Origin: an uncultured Bacteroidales bacterium
Lineage (GTDB): Bacteria; Bacteroidota; Bacteroidia; Bacteroidales; Bacteroidaceae
NCBI GenBank assembly: GCA_945871755.1
Contig: CAMBWV010000015.1
Coordinates: 1-9,774, forward strand
Length of the DNA stretch: 9,774 bases
Reading direction: 5' to 3'
The notes under the pieces are model-generated. The model was not told the origin of the DNA, ran no database searches, and saw only the letters and a list, made by a program, of their open reading frames with translations. Every line of letters begins with the position of its first letter. Positions within the stretch are counted from its first letter, which is position 1. Of the stretch, positions 1 to 8,734 are shown in pieces. Both the position numbers and the translations under genes were made by a program.

Positions 1-1
1 C

Positions 2-3934
<3,933 letters not shown>

Positions 3935-3956
3935 CGGATAGCATCAGCGCATATTC

Positions 3957-3993
3957 CCGAGGCCGCACGTTTGTGCGGCCTCGGTGTTTTCTT
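3957..3993 (+). terminator. Rho-independent terminator after the GH2 gene
   Basis: A perfect 12-bp stem pairs 3957-3968 (CCGAGGCCGCAC) with 3973-3984 around a GTTT loop and is followed by TGTTTTCTT. It begins 22 bases after the GH2 stop codon, so it should end that transcript and isolate the two-component genes downstream. Confidence 0.93.
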
Positions 3994-4030
3994 GAGGCGC
4001 GCAGGCAGCCCCAGCCAGCTGATGGATTAT

Positions 4031-4124
4031 CTAGCAGTTCTAGAAATTCTAGAGATTCTAGAGATTCTAGAAAACCTAGAAATTCTAGAAAATCTAGAGA
4101 TTCTAGAAAATCCAGAGAGTCCAG
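4031..4124. repeat. 9-bp tandem repeat array phased on CTAG
   Basis: CTAG occurs at exactly 9-base intervals at 4031, 4040, 4049, 4058, 4067, 4076, 4085, 4094 and 4103, then CCAG at 4112 and 4121. Typical units are CTAGAGATT, CTAGAAATT and CTAGAAAAT. The consensus is nearly self-complementary (AATTCTAGAATT-like), so either strand could form many alternative hairpins. It lies between the GH2 terminator and the kinase start. Because the unit is 9 bases, all copies read in one frame (E-N/I-L repeats on +, S-R-I/F on -), which creates false open frames. Function unknown; a protein-binding iteron or a slippage-prone leader are both possible. Confidence 0.9.
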
Positions 4125-4213
4125 CCCCCAGCAGCATCTCCGCTCCGCTGAAAAATCCCAGCCTTTCGCTGAAAATCCTTGGCAAGCAGCAAGAAATTAC
4201 CCAAATTTGCAAT

Positions 4214-5458
4214 ATGAGAATCAAGCCTTCCTATAAGAAAAACCTCGTTATCCTCTTGATTTGGGTGTTGGTCTTTGCCTCCGCCCCACTCTACATGCTC
4301 TATGAAGAATCTATCATAGATTCGGAAGTGGACTGGCAGGAATTGACCCACATCTGGTCCTACGAGGCGGGGTTCCTCGTCCTCTTCCTCATCCACCACT
4401 ATTGGATGCTGCCCCAGTTGGTCTATCAGCGAAGATTCAAACTATACGCCCTCTGCTATCTGCCGCTGCTCATTGCCTTTGGTGCTTTCCTGATGTCCCT
4501 AGGGCCCAGAAACCCGTTTCTCGCCCCCTTCCACAAAGATCAACCATTCAAGAACGAAGCGCCACCGCCCCAGTTTGGACCGCGGGAAAAGGATGGCGAG
4601 AAACCTTTCCGCGATGACGGACCACGCAAAGACAACGAGGATTCACGTGCCATCAATGGCGAACCCCGCGACATCCATGAGAAGCAACGCCAGCATTTCA
4701 AGCCTCGCAAGAAACACGGCCCGTTGCCCGCCCCCATACTGGCGAAATTGGTTATCGCCGCCCTAATGATGGGCGTGGACTTTGGCATCGTAGCTTGGCG
4801 CAGACAGCAGATGATGGGACAAAGGTTGCTCCTCCTCGAGCGCCTCAATCTGGAGCGCGAACTGGAGCATCTGCGCCAGCAAATCAATCCACACTTCCTC
4901 ATGAACACGCTCAACAATATCCACGCCCTGGTGGACATTGACAGCGAGCGGACGAAACGCGCCATCGTACAACTCTCCTGCCTCATGCGCTATGCCCTCT
5001 ACCATGGCAACGAAACAATGGTGCCGCTCGCCAAGGACCTTGAAGCACTTGATGTGTATTTCCAACTCGTACGCCTGCGCTATAGCAACAAAGTTGATAT
5101 ACAATTTCGTACGCTCGAAGGCGACGTGCCCACAATGCAGGTGCCGCCCCTCATCTTTGCCACCTTCATCGAAAACGCCTTCAAGCACGGCATTAGTTAT
5201 CGCCATTCGTCGTACGTACATGCCAGTCTGCAACTGACGGACGATGGTCGCCATCTGCTCTTCCAGTGCATCAACAGCCGCCACGAGCAGACCGACAAGC
5301 ATACCGAGCAAAGTAAGAAGAAGGCCGACGGCATCGGACTACAGAATGTGCGCAAGCGGCTCGACCTCCTCTATGACGACCGCTACACACTCACCATCAA
5401 CGACACGAACCCCAACACCTATTCCATAGAACTCACCCTCCCAATCTCCACACCATGA
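4214..5458 (+). CDS. LytS/YehU-type sensor histidine kinase, four TM segments
   Basis: A 414-residue membrane histidine kinase of the His_kinase (PF06580) plus HATPase_c type that pairs with LytTR regulators. The ATG at 4214 (MRIKPSYKKN) is chosen because it places basic residues directly before the first TM segment; the frame is open further upstream only through the 9-bp repeats and the terminator. TM segments are about 10-30, 48-66, 76-97 and 173-195. By the positive-inside rule (YQRRFK after TM2, WRRQQ after TM4), the 75-residue loop at 98-172 should be periplasmic. It is extremely rich in K, R, D, E, P and H. A coiled coil at about 198-222 leads to the phospho-acceptor H227 in QINPHFLMNTLNN. 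The N box is ENAFKHG (320-326) and the G box GIGLQNVRKRL starts at 373. The stop overlaps the next start as ATGA, so the pair is translationally coupled. No convincing promoter box was seen upstream. Confidence 0.93.
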   Translation: MRIKPSYKKNLVILLIWVLVFASAPLYMLYEESIIDSEVDWQELTHIWSYEAGFLVLFLIHHYWMLPQLVYQRRFKLYALCYLPLLIAFGAFLMSLGPRNPFLAPFHKDQPFKNEAPPPQFGPREKDGEKPFRDDGPRKDNEDSRAINGEPRDIHEKQRQHFKPRKKHGPLPAPILAKLVIAALMMGVDFGIVAWRRQQMMGQRLLLLERLNLERELEHLRQQINPHFLMNTLNNIHALVDIDSERTKRAIVQLSCLMRYALYHGNETMVPLAKDLEALDVYFQLVRLRYSNKVDIQFRTLEGDVPTMQVPPLIFATFIENAFKHGISYRHSSYVHASLQLTDDGRHLLFQCINSRHEQTDKHTEQSKKKADGIGLQNVRKRLDLLYDDRYTLTINDTNPNTYSIELTLPISTP

Positions 5459-6198
5459 TCAAAGTTATCGTCATAGATGATGAGCCGCTGGCCCTTCAGC
5501 AGATTGCAGAGATGGTCAGCCGAACGCCCTATTTTGAACTGGTGGCGGCGTGCGACAGTGCCTTTGAGGCCATGCAGACTATGGAACAGCAGCCCATCGA
5601 TGCCATCTTCACCGACATCAATATGCCCGACCTCTCGGGAATGAAGTTTATCGAATCCCTGCGCGAGCAGCCCATCGTTGTCTTCACCACAGCCTATGGA
5701 CAATATGCCGTTGATGGGTACAAGGTCGGTGCTGTTGACTACCTGCTCAAACCCTTCGGCCAACCCGAGTTCCAGCGCGCGGCAGCCAAGGTCAAGGAGC
5801 AATACGAACTCCGACAGGCTGCGCACTTGCAGGCAGCCGCCACGCCCACAACCCCAGCCTCTTCGGACAACAACATCCTCTTCGTCAAGGATGGCTACAA
5901 CTATATCCGCATCCTGCTGACCGACATCGTCTATATTGAGTCCCAGAGCGAATACCTCAAACTCTACTTGAAGGACGGCACCTCCCACATGGCCCTCATG
6001 AGCCTCAAGAATATGATTCTCCTGCTGCCGCCCGAGAGTTTCCTCCGCATCCACCGCTCCTACATTGTCAACATGACGCACATCAAGAGCGTATCGCGCG
6101 GCCGCATCTTCCTCGACCGCAATCAGGAACTCCCCATTGGCGACCTCTACAAGGAGCAGGTCTTCCAATTTATTGAGAAGCGAATCATCGGCAAATAA
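5455..6198 (+). CDS. LytTR-family DNA-binding response regulator
   Basis: A 247-residue response regulator. The receiver domain covers about 1-105, with acidic pocket D8/D9, phospho-acceptor D54 (FTDINMPDLSG), switch T78/T79 and conserved K99 (YLLKPF). An Ala/Pro/Thr-rich linker at about 118-136 joins it to a C-terminal LytTR domain (about 138-245), recognised by VKDGYNYIRI, DIVYIESQSEYLKLYL, FLRIHRSYIVN and LPIGDLYKE. It should be phosphorylated by the kinase encoded immediately upstream, whose stop codon overlaps this ATG by four bases, and then bind promoter DNA. Target genes cannot be read from this window. The small exported-protein reading frame downstream begins 67 bases after this stop and may be cotranscribed. 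Confidence 0.95.
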   Translation: MIKVIVIDDEPLALQQIAEMVSRTPYFELVAACDSAFEAMQTMEQQPIDAIFTDINMPDLSGMKFIESLREQPIVVFTTAYGQYAVDGYKVGAVDYLLKPFGQPEFQRAAAKVKEQYELRQAAHLQAAATPTTPASSDNNILFVKDGYNYIRILLTDIVYIESQSEYLKLYLKDGTSHMALMSLKNMILLLPPESFLRIHRSYIVNMTHIKSVSRGRIFLDRNQELPIGDLYKEQVFQFIEKRIIGK

Positions 6199-6265
6199 TC
6201 TCCCATCGCAGAGCGACAAGGGCAACCTGTCCCCCTTGCCCTCCACCTCACAAACAACTTCAATT

Positions 6266-6693
6266 ATGAGAAAGTTCTCCTTCATCCTTCTTCTCGCCGT
6301 CCTGCCCCTGACACTCAGTGCCGACGATGCCGTTTCGGGGCTGGTCATCACGAAGACCAACGACGAACGCGTGGAAGTGGCCAGGGCGGCGGTGGCAGCA
6401 GCAGCTCGAGCATCGGTTCGGCCTCGCAAGGCTACTACCTAGGCAGCTCGCCCTCCAGCTGCAACACCAGCGGCGAAGCCATCTGCACCTACCGCTTCGA
6501 GAAGAACGTGAGCAACAGCCTCTCGCTCCTCACAGCCCCCAACCTCGGCACAGGCAGCATCACCATGAAGCAAGGAACCAGCGAACCTACCTCAGCCAGC
6601 ATCATCGTGAAGAGCACAACCGACACGCCCGTCTTCTGGATTACCCCCGAGGTCAGCACCACGAGCACAGCGGCCACAGTCACGTCAAAATAA
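6266..6693 (+). pseudogene. Small exported Ser/Gly/Thr-rich protein, apparently split by a one-base frameshift
   Basis: The ATG at 6266 begins a clear signal peptide (MRKFSFILLLAVLPLTLSA, then DDAVSGLVITKTNDERVEVA). In that frame, translation becomes an Ala/Arg run with a stop at 6440-6442. The -1 frame carries a more protein-like sequence from about 6382: a GGGGSSSSS linker, then YYLGSSPSSCNTSG, CTYRFEK and a Thr/Ser-rich tail, ending at TAA 6691-6693. Joining 6266-6382 to 6382-6690 gives about 142 residues. The pattern fits loss of one base near 6375-6400, either a real mutation or a sequencing/assembly error. The VITKTN-type segment resembles the start of many small secreted Bacteroidales proteins of unknown function; no domain was recognised in the C-terminal part. 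As written, the gene encodes only a 58-residue product. Confidence 0.6.
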
Positions 6694-6735
6694 GGCCCAT
6701 CCGCAAGAATGCCATAGCCTAGAAAAGGGGGCATA

Positions 6736-6821
6736 GGTAGTTTTTCTATGAAATCAGCTTGCGATGTATTTACGGCTATCGTGTCGTAAACACATCGCAA
6801 GCTGATTTTTTAGAAACTACC
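6736..6821. mobile_element. Palindromic element A (short MITE-like relative of element B)
   Basis: An imperfect inverted repeat of about 30 bp pairs 6736-6767 with 6792-6821, including a perfect 17-bp block (6751-6767 with 6792-6808, AAATCAGCTTGCGATGT). A nested stem TTTACG (6769-6774) / CGTAAA (6785-6790) lies in the loop. The ends read GGTAGTTT...AAACTACC. Its left half aligns with element B: 6746-6788 matches 8057-8098 in 37 of 43 columns, sharing AGCTTGCGATG and GGCTATCGTG at the same spacing. It has no coding capacity and no target-site duplication is visible. As RNA it would form a long hairpin with a T run and might terminate transcription from the genes upstream. Confidence 0.7.
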
Positions 6822-7022
6822 CTGAAATGAATATCAAGACCGCGCATCAAGACCGCCATCTATCAAAGGTAACCATCCGAAAGCAGCCGACTTGCGCCTA
6901 AAATTGACCGTTTCAAGAATCCTATGCTCAAGCTCAACCACTTTCGTTAAGCCCGTTTCATTGGTGAGAAATGTACCGCACCTTGCTTGCAAGGTGTGAG
7001 TACAGACGAAGCCCGTGATACA
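6822..7022. other. Intergenic stretch with one REP-like hairpin and no recognised gene
   Basis: No gene is recognised here. The only structure I can support is a REP-like copy at 6969-7003 (ATGTACCGCACC...), whose core CACCTTGC (6979-6986) pairs perfectly with GCAAGGTG (6989-6996) across TT. Related copies lie downstream of the three-gene module at 8536, 8597 and (inverted) 8718. Several frames are open for 40-60 codons but resemble nothing known to me. Confidence 0.6.
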
Positions 7023-7150
7023 CACAGTTTCATCCTATGAAACTCACAGTTTCATCCCATGAAACGCACAGTTTCATCCTATGAAACTCACAGTTTCATC
7101 CCTTGAAACACACAGTTTCATCCCATGAAACTCACAGTTTCATCCTATGA
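7023..7150. repeat. 22-bp tandem dyad array (5 full copies plus a partial)
   Basis: Units start at 7023, 7045, 7067, 7089, 7111 and 7133, the last cut after 18 bases. Each contains the dyad GTTTCAT-ccy-ATGAAAC with 7-bp arms and a 3-base loop; unit four has one arm mismatch (CTTGAAAC). Units differ mostly at one loop base and at the last base. A 22-bp period is close to two helical turns, so the dyads would lie on the same face of DNA, as expected for cooperative binding. The array ends about 200 bases upstream of the promoter-like box of the DUF3791-like gene. Function unknown: operator array, nucleoid-protein site or structural repeat. Confidence 0.88.
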
Positions 7151-7329
7151 CCTATTCCTTGAAACAATATACGCGCTAAATATCAGAAGGTTAGAAAAAT
7201 CTTCCAAGATTCACAGATTGCTCCTCTGCAGAAGTATTTCTTGTGGACAGACCAAATCTGCTTACAAACTACCTACCCCCGCATCTACTCCTTCATTGAT
7301 TTTTTACAAATCGGCTAGACAAATAAAGA

Positions 7330-7356
7330 TTGTATGCTTTTCTTTTTGTACTTTTG
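7330..7356 (+). promoter_or_regulatory. Bacteroidetes-type promoter for the DUF3791/DUF3990 module
   Basis: TACTTTTG at 7349-7356 matches the Bacteroidetes -7 consensus TAnnTTTG exactly and lies 33 bases before the ATG at 7390. A weaker TTG at 7330-7332 could serve as the -33 element, although the spacer is somewhat short. The surrounding DNA is A+T-rich. Confidence 0.5.
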
Positions 7357-7389
7357 TTGGCAAACAATAAGCATAGGATAAATGACAAC

Positions 7390-7605
7390 ATGAATAGCAA
7401 TAACATCGATTTCATAACTTACTGCATCGGCAACCTCGCACGCCGATTAAACATGAGTGCCACAGAGGTGTATCGTCGCCTGAAGCAATCAGACATCCTG
7501 AATGGGTATATCATACCCAGTTACGATGTGCTCCACACCTTTAGCAAGGAGTATCTTATGGAAGACCTCACCGAATACATGAGGGAGAAAGGAGTGTTGG
7601 CATAA
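7390..7605 (+). CDS. DUF3791-like small protein
   Basis: A 71-residue cytoplasmic protein. It resembles DUF3791: an N-terminal helix (NIDFITYCIGNLARRLN), then MSATEVYRRLKQSDILNGYIIPSYDVLHTFSKEYLMEDLTEYM, with the characteristic YxVLHTxxxEYxxxDxxEY pattern. The ATG at 7390 is chosen because the family-like sequence starts there and the promoter-like box lies just upstream; an in-frame TTG at 7330 would fall inside that box. The TAA stop shares its last A with the next ATG (TAATG), so it is coupled to the DUF3990-like gene. In other Bacteroidales these two families are commonly adjacent (from memory). A partner or antitoxin role for the DUF3990 protein is inference. Confidence 0.78.
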   Translation: MNSNNIDFITYCIGNLARRLNMSATEVYRRLKQSDILNGYIIPSYDVLHTFSKEYLMEDLTEYMREKGVLA

Positions 7606-8099
7606 TGAAAGTATATCACGCATCAACTGTTGTCGTGGAATCTCCCGACACAAAGCATAGTCGAGCTTTCCTTGATTTCGGCCCAGGATTCTATGTCACC
7701 ACCTTACAAGAACAGGCTGTGAAATATGGAGCACGCTTTACCTATCGTGGCAAAGAAGCCTTCCTCAACACCTACGAACTTGCTGATGACCTCAGCCAAT
7801 GGAGAATCATTGAGTTCAAGCATTACAATGAAGCATGGCTTGACTTCGTCACAGAATGTCGTCGAGGGAAAATCATTGGTGACTATGATATAGTTATTGG
7901 CGGCATAGCCAACGATAAAGTATTCCGTACCGTTGACCTCTATTTTGCAGGCGACATTTCAAAAGAGGAATGCCTTCGTCGCCTTATCTTTGAGAAGCCC
8001 AACAACCAGATTTGCATCCGCACGCAGCAGGTACTCAACGAATGTTTAGGTAGGTTCTATAAATTAGCTTGCGATGGATTTTTGGCTATCGTGCCGTAG
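7605..8099 (+). CDS. DUF3990-like (ADP-ribosyltransferase-fold-like) protein with element-derived C-terminus
   Basis: A 164-residue protein resembling DUF3990, which I recall as part of the ADP-ribosyltransferase superfamily. Visible motifs are VYHAS at 3-7 (compare the YHG[TS] of that fold), FGPGFYVTT at 25-33 followed by LQEQAVKYG, a central EWLDFV-like segment (AWLDFVTECRRG), and PNNQICI at 132-138 carrying Q135. No signal peptide or TM segment is visible. The native sequence appears to end at L148; residues 149-164 (GRFYKLACDGFLAIVP) are encoded by inserted element B. Without the insertion the gene would end IFKSSQRL and stop, at 156 residues, overlapping the next ATG. The fold motifs precede the junction, so the protein may still work. 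Catalytic activity and target are unknown; a toxin-like role is inference from fold and gene arrangement. Confidence 0.78.
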   Translation: MKVYHASTVVVESPDTKHSRAFLDFGPGFYVTTLQEQAVKYGARFTYRGKEAFLNTYELADDLSQWRIIEFKHYNEAWLDFVTECRRGKIIGDYDIVIGGIANDKVFRTVDLYFAGDISKEECLRRLIFEKPNNQICIRTQQVLNECLGRFYKLACDGFLAIVP

Positions 8100-8237
8100 G
8101 TTTTTGTTTTCCATGAAGGAGCGTAGCGGGCTACGTGACTGAATGAAAAACAAAAAGATACGGTGCGAGAGGCGGAAAGACATCCAAGCCAAATAGAAAC
8201 ACCAACCAACCTTTGAAACTAATTTATAGAACCTACC
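8049..8237. mobile_element. Palindromic MITE-like element B, 189 bp, inserted in the DUF3990-like gene
   Basis: Perfect 19-bp terminal inverted repeats, GGTAGGTTCTATAAATTAG at 8049-8067 and its exact complement at 8219-8237, bound the element. The trinucleotide TTA flanks it on both sides (8046-8048 and 8238-8240), as a target-site duplication would. Inside is a second inverted repeat, TTTTTGTTTTCCAT (8101-8114) with ATGAAAAACAAAAA (8142-8155 region), extended by CCGTA (8094-8098) / TACGG (8159-8163). A central 6-bp stem CGTAGC / GCTACG sits at 8122-8135. There is no transposase gene, so any movement would need a transposase supplied in trans. Removing the element plus one TTA restores the host reading frame and an ATGA overlap with the downstream gene. 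It shares its left half with element A at 6736. Confidence 0.85.
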
Positions 8238-8263
8238 TTAATCTTCAAAAGTTCTCAACGCCT

Positions 8264-8485
8264 ATGAATACTATGCACGATGAAGCCTACCATGCAATAC
8301 TGGAGGCAAAGTACGCACGAATCATCAACGAGATTAGCGAGATGCACAGCGTGAGCCTTGAAGAAGCCATGGATATTTTCTACAATTCTCCGCTTCTGCC
8401 CCTTCTCGAAGAAGGCATTGCCGACCTTCATTGCCGAAGCGAGAAATATTTGGCAGACGAAATTTGGCGAGAACGAGAACAATAA
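8264..8485 (+). CDS. Small acidic partner protein of the DUF3791/DUF3990 module
   Basis: A 73-residue, mostly helical, acidic protein (MNTMHDEAYHAILEAKYARIINEI...). Its EEAMDIFYNSPLLPLLEEGIADLHCRSEKYLADEIW region resembles the small DUF3791-related third gene often found behind DUF3990 genes; this assignment is from memory. The ATG at 8264 is preferred over an upstream in-frame TTG at 8213 because 8213-8263 is partly element B and because the ATG would overlap the ancestral stop of the preceding gene (ATGA at 8264-8267). Today the preceding stop lies 164 bases upstream, inside element B, so coupling is lost and expression may depend on readthrough or on a new junction promoter. Confidence 0.72.
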   Translation: MNTMHDEAYHAILEAKYARIINEISEMHSVSLEEAMDIFYNSPLLPLLEEGIADLHCRSEKYLADEIWREREQ

Positions 8486-8498
8486 AAGAATCATCAAG

Positions 8499-8620
8499 AA
8501 GGCGTGAGTACGGAGTTCGCACTCATTGCTAATACAATGTACCGCACGTTGCTTGCTCTAAGGTGTGAGTACGGAGTTTGTTCTCATTGAAAACGCAATG
8601 TACCGCACGTTGCTCGCAAC
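8499..8620. repeat. 61-bp direct repeat, two copies, each containing a REP-like sequence
   Basis: AAGG(C/T)GTGAGTACGGAGTT begins at 8499 and again at 8560, and AATGTACCGCACGTTGCT begins at 8536 and again at 8597, so the period is 61 bases. The two units differ mainly in the middle. The second unit continues into the left arm of the inverted repeat at 8597-8718. The repeat lies just downstream of the small partner gene. Confidence 0.8.
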
Positions 8621-8718
8621 GTGTGGCTCCGCGCAATATGGAAGATTTACCTATATAATAAGGCGGAAACAATCCATTGTCCGCGGAGCCACACGTTGCA
8701 AGCAACGTGCGGTACATT
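8597..8718. repeat. REPIN-like inverted pair of REP-like hairpins between convergent genes
   Basis: Arms of 37 bases at 8597-8633 and 8682-8718 are complementary except for one position, with a 48-base A+T-rich spacer. Each arm is itself a hairpin: CACGTTGC-TC-GCAACGTG on the left, and the same core with a TT/AA loop on the right. The pair sits between the stop of the small partner gene (+) and the stop of formate-tetrahydrofolate ligase (-), a usual location for REP doublets and a possible bidirectional transcript end. No T run follows, so I do not call a rho-independent terminator. A related single copy lies at 6969-7003. Confidence 0.85.
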
Positions 8719-8734
8719 TCATGGCAATGAGCCG

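Noticed and set aside
3971..4213. An 81-codon N-terminal extension of the kinase from TTG at 3971, with ENLEIL-type repeats
   Set aside because: It begins inside the GH2 terminator hairpin and runs through the 9-bp array, which is open only because its period is a multiple of three; the ATG at 4214 sits correctly before TM1.
6377..6400. A programmed -1 ribosomal frameshift in the small exported protein
   Set aside because: No canonical slippery heptamer or clear downstream structure was found; a single-base loss is simpler.
5419..6429. A 336-codon open frame on the minus strand
   Set aside because: It is fully antisense to the well-supported response regulator, which has all expected motifs, and shows no recognisable protein.
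6834..7025. A 63-codon minus-strand open frame between element A and the 22-bp array
   Set aside because: Part of it is encoded by the REP-like hairpin, no homologue is recognised, and other frames over the same stretch are equally open.
7023..7150. A CRISPR array
   Set aside because: The 22-bp units are directly adjacent with no unique spacers, and no cas genes are in the window.
7125..7370. An 81-codon open frame starting within the 22-bp array
   Set aside because: Its start lies in repeat DNA, it spans the promoter-like box of the DUF3791-like gene, and its protein has no recognisable features.
8213..8263. An upstream TTG start for the third module gene
   Set aside because: The added residues come from element B and its junction, so they are not ancestral; the ATG at 8264 fits the former ATGA overlap.
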